From Symbiodinium natans (lineage: Eukaryota; Sar; Dinophyceae; Suessiales; Symbiodiniaceae), in the NCBI GenBank assembly GCA_905221605.1, contig CAJNDS010001890.1:370001-434000 (forward strand): DNA of 64,000 nt, written 5' to 3'. The notes beneath the pieces are model-generated. The model saw only the letters and a list, made by a program, of their open reading frames with translations, did not search any database and had not been told where the DNA came from. Positions 44,142 through 55,172 of the stretch are shown here, one piece after another. Position 1 is the stretch's first letter. Each line of letters opens with the position of its first letter. Both the position numbers and the translations under genes were made by a program.

Positions 44142-45425
44142 TCACCCAAAACTCCCTCCCGCACTTGCTTCGTTGTGGAGCACACTCCCCCGCACCGGGC
44201 TTCCTCCTATCGGGGTTTGTGGAGACATAGGGCGCTCACATGTGGCAGCAGTGCCTGCAGTGGTGACCTGCAGTGGCAGCGCGCACTTTTCCAGGCTCAC
44301 TCGGTCAGGTGCAATCCACCGGACACAGACCCTCGCATGACCCTCTGCATCCAACGATTCAAGAGTCGCTGTCGTAGGCATCCTCGAATGCCTACGGGCG
44401 AGTAGGGCTTCGCCTTAAGTGATTTCGATCTTCAATGTCTATCTTACAGGTTCTGTTCTGCACCTCCATCTTGCTTTCCACAAGCTCGGGCTTGACAGCC
44501 ATCAGAACTCCTACAGCAATCGGGCTAAGCAAGGCAAAGGCTGGAGAATCCCCGCTAGCTCATCGAGGGCCTGCAGCAGCATCGGCACCATCAGAGGTCT
44601 CTGTCTTCACCGCAACCAAAGATCCTGGAAAAAAACACATTCTGCAAGCCACAAGACACACATCACAACCACCCCCCCCCCCCCTCCCCCCCCAAAAAAA
44701 ACAATGTCGCATATCCTGCAGGGGTTTCGGGCTGCTCGCTCTTGCTCTTCACTTCGCCTTTGAACATTCGTGAGTCCACCAAAACAAAAGAGAACAGGAC
44801 AGCGCCACACCTGCAGCAGTGGGCACCCTTGTGGAGCTGGGATCTGCTGCCTCATCGAATCGACCTGTCATTGTGTGTAAACTGGACTGGCAGCAGGACA
44901 AGAAGCAGCCCCTAGATCAAAGAGAGCCGACACCACTGGCGAGATCAGCTGACACTTCTTGTGCATCCAGTAGGATCTCGTCCTGGACCGAACAGTTATT
45001 GAAAAGGTTACTGTGACCAGGACATGCGCCCGGCCTTGTAGTCTCTCAAATGTTGCAAGAGAGGATCTAGGCTTCGACGACCAGCAAAGGTCATCGTCTT
45101 GGCCAGCTCTTGTGCTTGACTGCCTAGAAGATCCAGACCATAAATGGGCTCAGCCGAGAAAGCTTGCTCGAAGAAATCTTGCAGGGAAGCCTCGCGGGCC
45201 CGCTCCGGATTTGTGGGGAAAAGAAGGGGAAGAAGAGTCCACATGTCATATGTTCTGTGCTTGCAGGCTAGACACATCCAGGCCATCGGCCATCAAAATT
45301 TGCCCAAACAGGACACGATCAGAGGCAGCTCGCAGGAACTTGCCCACATGCTTCTCTAGAGCAGGGAGCCAGTCCGGGCCTGTATCGGCAATGGAAGTCT
45401 CCTTGGCACCGGCACTGTCCTCTCC
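44142..45425 (-). CDS. Probable multi-exon gene, unrecognised
   Basis: Coding-like blocks on the minus strand: GEDSAGAKETSIADTGPDWL through FLRAASDRVLFGQILMADGL (about 45425-45270), LQDFFEQAFSAEPIYGLDLL through MTFAGRRSLDPLLQHLRDYK (about 45205-45020), VAVKTETSDGADAAAGP (about 44620-44570), AVGVLMAVKPELVESKMEVQ (about 44525-44455), and SLDAEGHARVCVRWIAPDRV (about 44360-44260). A C-tract/A-tract junction (44667-44705) lies in an intron. Frames change between blocks. Splice sites are unresolved and the plus-strand alternative is weaker. Confidence 0.35.
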
Positions 45426-45427
45426 AT

Positions 45428-45526
45428 GTAAGTAGGGTTTAGGGTTTAGGGTTTAGGGCTTAGGGCTTAGGACTTAGGATTTAGGGTTTAGGGTTTAGGG
45501 TTTAGGGTTTAGGGTTTAGGGCTTTA
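45428..45526 (+). repeat. Interstitial telomere-like tract (TTTAGGG)n
   Basis: About 13 TTTAGGG/CTTAGGG units ending 37 bp beyond the stop codon of the LINE fragment. Confidence 0.9.
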
Positions 45527-45563
45527 GTGAAAGTGAAAGTGCCACAAACGGCCCAACCTACCC

Positions 45564-47355
45564 CTAACGCCCGAACCCACTCAGGTCAGCTTCGGGAGCC
45601 CGCGACCCCCAGCTAGCTCTCGAGGCCTCATACAGGGCCTGCTGAAGCGAGCAGCTGAGGGACGCGAGCCATTTCTGGTGCAAGGCAGGGCCCGCCCAGC
45701 GAGCATACGGGGCCTGCCGCTCCGCAGCCTGCTGCCGCGCCGTCCGGAGCAGGCGCACCGCGTTCGGCCCGAGCCGGCCGAATGTCTCAACGGCGAAGGG
45801 CTCGACCGCATCCAGCCCCGCGGCGGCGACCGCCGGGTAGCGCGACCGCTTTCCAGCCTCCGCAAGACGAAGCGCGGCCCCGTCCTGCGCACCAGCCTGT
45901 CGGACATACTTGGCGGCGCATGGGTGCCGGATGGTGACGTCTGCATAGCACTCACGGCCTGCCCACGCGAACGCGACGTCTAGCCGCGCCCGCGTGCCGT
46001 CAGCACGCTGCCATCCGGGCACCTCAACTTCACGGGCCGGCACAACGGCCCCGGACTCGCGGAGCACACCGCGCAGTTCGTGGACAAGACGGGAGTGGCG
46101 AAACGTTTTGAATCCCCCGTATTTGCACACGACTGCGTGGTGGCCCAGCGGGTCCAGTGGTGGTGCACAGCGTCCGCCCGACGCCTGGCAGCGGATGTGG
46201 CAGGTTTGGCCCGCTGAGGTGGTCGGCACACCCAGGCGCCAGCGAACGGCGTGGCAGAACGCTCCATCGAAGAGTTCAGTACGCCAGCCTTCGCGCGCAG
46301 GGCAGACAAGGAACTGCCCGGCTCCGTCGCCGCCGCAAGACCGGACGCGGGCTGCGTCGCGCAGCTCGAGCCCGGCGAGCAAGCGTTCTCTGGCGGCGAC
46401 GGCGGCAGCAGCGGAGAGGGTGTGCTGACAGCCCCGACGTGGCGCTTTGGCAACCGCGCCCCAGTCAGGCAACTTGGCAGACGATACACCGCTGGTGCGC
46501 AGCACGTCTTGCGCAAGTAGGAGCGACGCTGCCACGGGATGGGTCCTGTCGTTAACCTGCAGGGCTGTCATGATGCCGGCGGCATCTGCTACAGGAAGCC
46601 GCGCTAAGACCGGGGCAAGGCACAGCGCCCAGCTCCCTGCAAAGGCTGCGCCATGCTTGAGAGATAGGGCCCCGATGCCGCAACCGCCTTGCTGCACAGG
46701 CAGCGACATTTGCTCCAGGTGGTGAGGCTGGAGCGGGCCCAGTTCCGTAATGCTGGCAAAGGCGGCCTGCAAGGTCGCATCCATGAGCGCCGGCCCGTGC
46801 CCCAGGCAACCTGGTGGGGAGGCGCGGAGGAGGTGGACGAGTTTGGGCTCGACGCACAGGCGAAGCATGAGCTGGCAGAGTTGAGAGGCGTTGAGGACGG
46901 CTTCGCCCTGCGCCTGCCCAGCTTCCGCGCGTCGAGAGTGAGCATGCCGGAGCTTGGCAAGCAGCGCGACACACCCATCGGCCGCGGCATGCCAATGCTG
47001 CTGCATGGCGTTGTTGGAGCCAAGCGAGACTCCGGCGCGGAGGAAGGCTGCCGAGGGCTCATCTTCCCCAGCAACTGGGCTGCCCAGAAAGACGAAGCCC
47101 TCTTCCTTCCAAGTGCAGGCGGGTACGTCAGGCGGGCGCGCTGCACGTGGGCTCCATGCCATGGTCTTGTCTGGCGCGAGCTGGAGCCCGCCCCCGCGTG
47201 CCCTGGCAGCCCGTCCCCGACTGCAGCTGCTGTGAGTTCGGCAGCCTGTGCTGCCATGTCAGCTGGTACTGCGACCACGATGTCGTCCAGGTACAAAGTC
47301 ACAAGAACAGGCCGCCCAGCAGCGTATGGCCTGGGTCTGATTGGCACGTCCAGGT
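45564..47355 (-). pseudogene. 5'-truncated non-LTR retrotransposon (LINE) reverse transcriptase with C-terminal endonuclease-like region
   Basis: At the 5' end of the fragment VTLYLDDIVVAVPADMAAQA contains the reverse transcriptase Y-x-D-D signature. A single-base frameshift near 47215 separates it from the 532-codon frame that continues LQLAPDKTMAWSP. Next come the RT thumb-like LPVQQGGCGIGALSLKHGAA, a zinc-type motif (C-x3-C … DPLGHHAVVC), and RHSRLVHELRGVLRESGAVV. The final part, RARLDVAFAWAGRECYADVT, has the D-x(n)-(D/E)-x-(T/K) look of the restriction-endonuclease-like domain found at the C-terminus of RLE-type LINEs. The N-terminal RT palm is missing, so it is a dead copy. The 3' flank is only ~37 bp before a telomere-like tract. 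Confidence 0.85.
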
Positions 47356-47497
47356 AAGGCCTGAACCCTCAACCCTAAACCCTCAAACCCAGACACCAAA
47401 CCCTGAAGCCTGCCCGAAACCAAGAGCCTAGACCAGGAGAGCCTCGAAGGTCCTGTACCCCAGGTCCTGGGTTGAGGGTTTTGAGTTGACAGTTCTG

Positions 47498-47655
47498 GGC
47501 CCTAAACCCTAAACCCTAAACCCTAAACCCTAAACCCTAAACCCTAAACCCTAAACCCTAAATCCTAAACCCTAAACCCTAAACCCTAAACCCTAAACCC
47601 TAAATCCTAAACCCTAAACCCTAAACCCTAAACCCTAAACCCTAAACCCTAAACT
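47498..47655 (+). repeat. Interstitial telomere-like tract (CCCTAAA)n
   Basis: About 22 units with rare CCCTAAT variants, in the orientation opposite to the tract at 45428-45526. A short CCCTAAA/CCCTCAA patch (47358-47395) abuts the truncated end of the LINE fragment. Confidence 0.9.
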
Positions 47656-47715
47656 TTTCAGAGGCAAGACCTGAGCAACCCGATGCCGGACTAGAAGTCA
47701 CAGCAGACTCCAAAC

Positions 47716-49147
47716 CTAAACTGAAAAGCAGAGGTCCTGGCGCTGGCTCTCGTTGTCCGCTGCTTCCCGCTTGGCACCCTCTTTGCCGGAAGCCTGCACT
47801 CGTCGCCTGAATCTGGAATCAAAGAGGTCCTCGTCGCTCTCACCCGCCGATAGCTCCCCCTTCGGTGGGGCATTACTCTCTGGCTTGGAAGCACACTTGT
47901 CAGACTTGTTGGATCCGGTTGCCGGAGCAGAGCCCCTGCCATCATCAAAGTCGGTCTTGGGTGGCCTCTTACGAGGCGCTGGAGATGACTCGTTGAGTGT
48001 TGTCATCTCTTTCTGCACAAGGGCCTGCCACTCCTTGAGCTTCTCGGTCAAAGCAGTTTGCCTCTGCTGCCTCTTTTCTTCGTCCACACTCGCCCATTCG
48101 GAACGAATAAGCCTAGGCAAAAGGGGGTAGAGGCAAGTTAAGCTGTGTGTAAGAGAGTGGAACACAAACCAGGTTCCCTGAGCTTAATCTCAACCCCAGA
48201 GCACAAACAACAGACAAAGCCGGTAAGAGCAAGTGTCTGCTGCAAGCTGATCAAGTGGGCATGCTGGCGAATGACCATAAGCTCGTTCACTTGGCCATCT
48301 GCGAAGCAACTCCCGTCACATGAGGAAAGAGTGAAGAAACTGACTGGGAATGCAGAGGGCTGAGGCAATGGTAAATGAATCAAGAAGGCCTGTGACTGTG
48401 GACAAAATCTCCACCAGTCTGGTTTTCCAAGCTCTCTCAGACATGTTCTCTCGCTTCAACATGTCCAGCTTTTCCTGCATGTGTGCATCCGAGGACTTGC
48501 TGGACTGCTGCTTCCACTGTGTGGTCAAGGATTGTCTCACCTGCGAGGAAGAGGTGATTTGCAGCATTGTGGGCTCACCCCAAATTGACGTCGCAGCAAA
48601 GACGTGAGATTTATATTGGACACATGACACCAGCAGGACATGCCTGGAGGATTTCGCCACCTATTTTGAGGAGTTGAAGAGGAGTCAACTGGGGCATGAG
48701 GCCAGCAATCACAGCTGCTAGCTGTGCAGCTGTAAGGTCCCTGAGATGAAGCTGGCTTCGCTTCACCTGGAGCAGCTTCGGCTTCCTGGGCGAGGCTCAC
48801 AATGCAAACAGCACCCTAACCGGCAGAATTCCGTTCCTAAGGAAAGAAAATGAGAAGGCAAGTCTCAAGCCGAATGCAAGAGCCACACTCTCCAACTGCT
48901 GCCGTTCTTGATCCTGATCGGTGGCATCCTCGTTGCCTGAGCCACCAGAAGAAGCCTCGGCCTCTGAGCCTGAAGCAGAAGAAGCTTTCTTCTCCTTCTT
49001 CATCTTCTGCTCCAACTTCTCACGAACTTCACGACGAGATTTCTTTCTTTCGGGATCCCTACTCTCCTTGACAGCTGAATCGGGCTTCTTGGCTCGCTTG
49101 GCCGGGGGAGCATCCCTATCAGCAGGTCTCTTTCCTGACTTCGCCAT
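47716..49147 (-). CDS. Lys/Arg/Glu-rich, probably nuclear protein, multi-exon
   Basis: Starts at ATG 49147 (MAKSGKRPADRDAPPAKRAK), with dense basic and acidic patches (REVREKLEQKMKKEKKASSA; GSGNEDATDQDQERQQLE). Later blocks are SLAQEAEAAPGEAKPASSQ (about 48797-48740), VRQSLTTQWKQQSSKSSDAH through RLVEILSTVTGLLDSF (about 48543-48375, after a CTCGCAG acceptor), GQVNELMVIRQHAHLISLQQ (about 48300-48180, after TTCGCAG), and a last exon from about 48117 (after TGCCTAG) through EWASVDEEKRQQRQTALTEK to a stop at 47716. The design resembles the 25.0-26.8 kb gene. PPAKRAKK looks like a nuclear localisation signal. Some borders are unresolved. Confidence 0.55.
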
Positions 49148-49528
49148 GAAGCTGCACTTTCCCAGAGGCAGCAGAGCCCCAGGCAACTGACCCCAAGAGC
49201 CGTCTGACGCGCAAAGAGAGAGAATTCACTGATTCACAACTGCACAAGTTCAGAGTCCCGAGTGCTGGCATCTGACCAGGATGAATCAAGCAGCACAGCT
49301 CGGCACTTCTGTTCTTTTAAAATCGTGGCAGGGCTGACAAATGCAATCGACTCCATCTACACGACTCTCTTGCTGGACTCCGAATGAGAAACATCGGGGC
49401 ATCAGAAGTAACTACCTGGAAGACATGTCCAGTGGCTGGAAGAGACATCGAGCTCTGGTCCAGTACACGGGCGAGTCGTCCGAGAACAAGAGGATAACTT
49501 CGCAGAAGACAAGAAAGCCAGGCCTGGG

Positions 49529-49766
49529 GATCAGGGTTTAGGGTTTAGGGTTTAGGGGCCAGGGTTTTAGGGTTTAGGGTTTAGGGTTTAGGGTTAGGGT
49601 TTAGGGTTTAGGGTTTAGGGTTTAGGGCTTAGGGCTTAGGGTTTAGGGTTTAGGGTCTAGGGTCTAGGGTTTAGGGTTTAGGGTTTAGGGTTTAGGGTTT
49701 AAAAGTTTAGGGTTTAGGGTTTAAGGTTTAGGGTTTAGGGTTCAGGGTTCAGGGTTTAGGCTTTAC
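49529..49766 (+). repeat. Interstitial telomere-like tract (TTTAGGG)n
   Basis: About 32 TTTAGGG units with CTTAGGG, GTCTAGGG and one AAAAGTTTAGGG interruption. It lies just upstream of the minus-strand gene at 47716-49147. The interval 49767-50851 has no supported gene, with small CCCTAAA patches at 50160-50205. Confidence 0.9.
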
Positions 49767-50851
49767 TACAGAATTCATGTCTGAATGGGAGAACTCCAGG
49801 CCCTGATTCAGAACGTGCAACCTCGATGCCCAGGAAAGGAGCCCCGAACGAAGTACCTTCGATCGCATGCCTCCCAGAAATGGAGGCATTGCTGACATCA
49901 GTGCACACACTAACCCCCAACCAGCAAAAATACCCCCCAATGTCAAACTGGCCAACGCAAAACCCTCAGCCCACATGGACTCGAAACTCTCCACAATCGC
50001 AAAACAAAAAGGAAGATCCTCCAGCAGACTAGCCTCAACAAAAAAATCCTGCAGCTCGCAGCCCGAAAGCCTAGAACCGAAGGCTCCTCAGCCCAGACTC
50101 AGACCCAATCATTTATAAACAAGAACGAATTATTGATCCAAAAGTAAACCCGAAGATCTCGACCCTAAACCCTGAACCCTAAACTTAAACCCTAAACCCT
50201 AAACCCAAAGATCCTGTAACCCCCTAAACCCTTTTAAGCCCTTCTCAAATTACCCTTCAACACCAAACCCTAAACCCTCCAAAGCCCATATTTCAGATAC
50301 TTTGTAGAACTAATCCACAACAAACCCTTCAAGAGAAAACCCTAAGCATACCGATACCAAGCCACACCACCCCGCAAGCAGGGCAGCCACGACTCGCGAC
50401 CAGGAGCCACAAAAGATCTCTGCCTGCAATGGTGGAGGTTCGAAATAACCAAAGGCTAAAAGATGAGGTAGAGATGTCTGCACGCTTTGGAGAGAGGGGG
50501 TTACAGACTTAGGATGCTCAGGACCTAGACAAGTTGTCTACCAAGTTTCAGCAGGGCCTTTCGGGGTTGAGGACAACTGAGTAGTCACTACCACACAAGG
50601 TTGGGGACTTCAGCAGAGGTCCTGCTCCGTTTCTTGCTCTGGGTGCCCTGAAGCAAAATAATAAGCCGCCCTAGCCATGTATCTTGAGAGGACAAATACA
50701 ACTGCCAACTTTTTTCACACCTGCCACAGCTCAGGTGAGTCAGCAGGCCTCAAAAATCATAACTTCGGCCTCTCCTGAAGCCGAAGACCGAAACAGATGC
50801 CACCTAAATCGTTCGTCCTGCAAGAACTTCGGTCCCAGATCCTCTGCTGCT

Positions 50852-51815
50852 TCACGAGTCCATCGCTGCAGCCTTTCGCTTGTTGTTACACGTCACAGGC
50901 CCCTCCACTGCAGGATCCACCATTTCAAAAATATCCGGAAGTCCATCCTCGTGCGCCTCTGAGAAGCCCACTTGCTGATTCTCACCCTTCTGGTCCTGCT
51001 CGTGAGCACCCTCTCCGACCTCCTGAATGTGGAAAATCACAGAAGTCAGCTTGTAACGACGAGTAGAACAGTCTGGATGCTCGGCAACCTCGCGAATCTT
51101 CTTCGTCAGCTCCTCAGACAACTCAACAGTTGACACCCAGTTGCCATTGGCGAATATCATGGCCTCTGCTGCTCTATCCATGAGGCCGACAAACCCTGAA
51201 CGAAAGATTTCCCCTGAAGACTGACTCCGGAGCCAGCCCGAGGCTAGAGAAGCAATGACCCACTGGCCCAAAGTCGCCGAGTTTCGGCAATCCCTTAAAG
51301 TACTCACCCCTCCGAAGAGGAACCACCTCTGCACTGTTTCGTAGGCTCGGAACTCTGACTGTGCCCTTGTCACTTCTGCACCATGGAGAACACATGCCCG
51401 GAAATTGAAACAGCTGCGAATTCCAATGAGTTTCAACAAAACTAAGGTGGCCCAGCACTACTACTTTTGTGAAGGGGGAGTGCAATGAAGGCTTGGCCAG
51501 AGACTTCGTCTAGGTATCCAGGGTTCCGGTTTCTGCTTCTCTCTTCCTGCGAAACAAAATACCCGAAGACTGTCCCACAACAAATCCACTGTCATGACTT
51601 ATAGAACAGCATATCATAAGAGCCCACAATAGATCTGGACACATCCCCCCTAATAATCTAACATGGACATTACCTACCACCCGAAGTAACCTGACCGTGC
51701 ACAATGAACCTACCACCTTGCCCCCCAAATGATTCTGGAGCCTCGGCACAGATCTCCCGCAGGCGAATCCACCAGCTGCAGCCTCCATACCCAAGAAGCA
51801 GTTCAAGACCACCAC
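50852..51815 (-). CDS. Multi-exon gene, unrecognised
   Basis: The C-terminal exon (about 51205-50852) reads GLMDRAAEAMIFANGNWVST, VELSEELTKKIREVAEHPDC, STRRYKLTSVIFHIQEVGEG and ends NKRKAAAMDS-stop. Upstream blocks with coding character are TRAQSEFRAYETVQRWFLFG (about 51375-51310) and a Gly/Val/Leu-rich piece at about 51790-51600. Helical, charged and no motif recognised. Splice borders are not settled. Confidence 0.4.
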
Positions 51816-52785
51816 TAAACTAACACAAACTTCGGACTTGCTAGCTTCGGCTACAGGGTTTCAGACTGGGGGTTGCGAACCCTTTCTTCATTGAGATACT
51901 TGGGGCTTCGGTGTGTGTTTTCTACTTCCCTTCGGACAGCATGCAAGGCAACCAGACAGCGCTCTCAGACAGAAAGCTAAGCCCAATTCGCAGCAAAGGC
52001 CGAAAATCCCGAACAAAGACCAGACCAGGAATACATCGGGATGCCTTCGCATCTTGCCAGAAACAGCAGCAGCCGAGCGACGGCCATCGTTGCCGAATGT
52101 AAGTGCAGAGGTCTACACTTGGGAGCATCAAATTTTGCAAGAAGATACTCTTGCAGAGTCAGGACAGTTCTTGGAATGCAATTACTAACCCAGATCAAAG
52201 TGCAAAAATGCTATATTGAAAAAATCATCTCCAAGGATATATGAAACCATGTGGTGAGATGAAACCGCGAAACAACATGGGACATTGAGAAACAGGGTTT
52301 AGAAAGTAGTCCCCGCCAGGTGTGACACACACGAAGGGCCTTCAACATATAGTAGAACAAAGCTTGACAGCACATGCAACCAAAAGCCACAACTGGGCTG
52401 AGACCTGCACCCACCAGGCAAAACCACTGGCATTCTGCCCAAGTTCTGGCTGGCGTCAGCCACTTGCCACTTGGGCTTCAAATGGCTCAACACTGCAAAT
52501 GCCTGGCAAGCAGTTCCGAAGCGGTGGTTGGAATGCAGACTGGCAAATATTTGCTACACCTGCCTGCTGCAACCTTGGCAAGTGTACCGCTGGGCAGTTT
52601 GACCACACTGGTTTGACATCAGCCGGGGAAATCTGCACGGTGCAGAAACACATTTGACCATCATCATGAATCATTTGATGGGCTACGCTAAGAGCCTTCA
52701 TGCCCTTCATGAACTTCCAACGGCGTAAGCGCCACTTGGGATCCCCGCTCTGTGGCCTGTCATGAGGTCCGAAATGAGGGCTACA

Positions 52786-54187
52786 TCAGTGTGCATTCCA
52801 GACCAGCCTTGAGTTCATGTTGTACTTCTTCTTGCCCCTGTGATTCTTCTCGCTGCGTTTTTGCATGCACTCCATCACATACTTCGACTTTGTCGGGAGC
52901 AAGAGATCAGACCTCGAATTGGCAAGGCATGATCCAAGTTCAAAACCAGCATGTCATGACAGTGACAGTGACAATAGTCGAGGATCTGACCATGGCCTCT
53001 CGCATTTCGACGACGTCATCGTCTCGATCGTATCGAGAACATGCTGTTGCAGCGTGCCGTCAATCTTCAGAAAGCGTTTCAGCACCATGATAATGTATAC
53101 TCTCCGTCGCGAGCCATCTGCACCGTGGTTGTACCTTGGCTGCTCTTCTCAACCCTAAGCTGGATTTTGCCGTTACCACATGTCTGAGTCAAGCACGGGT
53201 CGATCTCGACCACAGCGATGACGTAAGGACCGCAGGATCGCAACTCCTGCAAGACTTCTTTCAGCACCCTGTACGGGCCCATGACATTCTCCAAAATGCA
53301 CACCTTGGCATCGTTGAAAATATATTCACGTCAACATCCACCGTGCTGCCATCATCCCATCATCACTGTGCTCAGCTTCAAACCTTTGGCTGTGTTGTCT
53401 TCATCGTGTCTTTCACCATGAAGAACTGTTTCGCTTGCTCGTCGTCCATCCATGCGCTCTCAACTCGAAGAGCAGAAAAAGCTTTGCAAGGAAAGCCAGC
53501 TACATAAAGCCCGACCTGCCAAGTTCATTCTGAAGTAAAATCCATAACCGAGCACATAAACTATTTCTTGCCCAATGGAGCACATTGCCTTGCCAGCCAG
53601 TGTCTTAACAGTCTTAACATCTCGGTCGGCAAGGTTGTCGTAAAACCTGTCAGCGTCAGGCCCGACTTTTGGCTGAATGATATGATCAGGCACGGCCGGC
53701 CTTTCAGGGTTGAAATTTGCTCTGATCCATCTTTGAGGCCCACGGGCATTGTCACACGAAGACCTGACTGCACAACATCGGGGATTTATGATGGTCAAAT
53801 TTTGTCTTTGAGCCGTCGAGCCGCAAATGTCTCACCATGTTGGACATGTCTGCCCCGGCCAAGAGCATGTCCAATGCCATTACTGGCGCTTCGGCTCCAC
53901 TGCCTTGCAGGAAAGACACACATGAGAGTTGTCATTTTGCACATAGTTGCCTTCAAGAAGATCTGAGTTCTAAGCAGTCGGTCATCAGCCCAATCGGCCC
54001 TCGCAATTTCTTCTTCATATTCGCCAGGCCTGACAAAAGACACACATTGTCATAAAGTGATAAGCCAAGCGCTGTACCACAGTCTGGCTCAAGCAAGCCT
54101 GCAGCCTTTGCAAAAGCACTGCCGAACTCCAAGTGCTGCCGCTGACCAGCATTCAACGTGATATTTCCAGCGCTGGGAAGCCTAAGT
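52786..54187 (-). CDS. Cytosine-C5 DNA methyltransferase
   Basis: Transfers methyl from S-adenosylmethionine to cytosine in DNA. Motif I-like GSGAEAPVMALDMLLAG lies at about 53906-53841. The next exon has NARGPQRWIRANFNPERPAV and FYDNLADRDVKTVKTLAGK, ending at 53589 before GCAATG, so this donor appears to be GC. Exon 53515-53384 reads GLYVAGFPCKAFSALR, i.e. motif IV with the catalytic Cys (PCK, where most families have PCQ). Exon 53303-53177 begins VCILENVMGPYRVLKEV (motif VI, Glu). Exon 53117-52973 begins DGSRRRVYIIMV (motif VIII). The last exon 52912-52786 (SDLLLPTKSKYVMECMQKRS) ends at TGA. Phases agree across the last four introns. Upstream exons (54187-53950) are tentative. The target-recognition part is short. 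Introns argue for a resident gene rather than a fresh retrocopy. Confidence 0.82.
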
Positions 54188-54769
54188 GTGCCCAGCCTGC
54201 ACACAACTCAGTGTCAAGTCAAATTTATAACAGTCCAGGTAAGGTCGAAGCATCACGTCTTCAAATTCTTCATCAGAAGATTCACATGAAACCTGACACA
54301 CACACTTTGTCTTCTAGACAATAATGGCTTGGCATGATCGTCCGGGCCTCCATAATGTCGCTGTCACTGTCTGATAGCACAACGACGGCCATCGGCTCAC
54401 TGGCACATGTCCCAGCTTGAGATTAATGCCACTGATCTGAGTCTGACTGTTGTCTGTCTAAAACTTCATGATGACAACGCGCAACCTTCAGCATCGGAGC
54501 AGCAAAGGTCTGCAGAGTCTGCAAATCATGACAGGCAACTCAGCAAGCACAGCTCACAAAACACACACACTGGCAACCAATTCCGCGGCTAGCCCGCCGG
54601 AGTTAATAGAAGCTCCGCGGCTAGCCCGCAGGAGCTTTAGAATGCAAGCGAAACACACAACAGGATTAAGATGATGATTAATAAGTAACTAGCCCAATCA
54701 TCATGATTCGGATACCCCAAAAACCAGACATCCGGTTAGCTTTTGGAAGACATCTAGTTTCGGCCGTGC

Positions 54770-55172
54770 CGGCATAAGTGTGTTTGGGCTTTCCCAAACC
54801 ATTGAAAGCAACAACCCTGACATTACGTCAATTATCGCAAACTTGCTTTCAACTGGCATTTCAGCTTGGGCATGCCCTTTCTGCCATTCTAGAGGAGGTC
54901 CAAAATTCACTTTTTTTCCTAAAAAAAGTGATTTTGGGCTTTCCTAAACCATTGAAAGACAACAGCCCTGACGTTGAGTCCGCTATACCAAACTTGCTTT
55001 GGGCTTTCCTAAACCATTGAACGACAACAACCCTGACATTGGGTCCGCTATACCAAACTGGTTTTCAACTGGCGTTCCAGCTTGGGTTTGGGAAAGCCCA
55101 CAATCACATAGGAAAAAGTGAATTTTGGACCTCCATTTAAGCTGTCAGAAGGCAATGCCCAAGCTGGAAGGC
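54770..55172. repeat. Dispersed short repeat, copies 2-4
   Basis: GGGCTTTCC(T/C)AAACCATTGAA occurs at about 54786, 54934 and 54999, each followed by ACAACA(A/G)CCCTGAC. TCCAAAATTCACTTTTT at 54898 and AAAGTGAATTTTGGACCTCC near 55116 form inverted ends. Related to 24205-24475. The interval 54188-54769 shows no gene. Confidence 0.6.

Noticed and set aside
43977-44405. Plus-strand 142-codon frame starting MPTKKKDEKAKC
   Set aside because: The minus strand over the same interval shows better coding blocks with splice signals, in keeping with the surrounding block.
46689-47357. Plus-strand frames across the LINE fragment
   Set aside because: Shadows of the reverse transcriptase frame; the minus strand carries the recognisable motifs.
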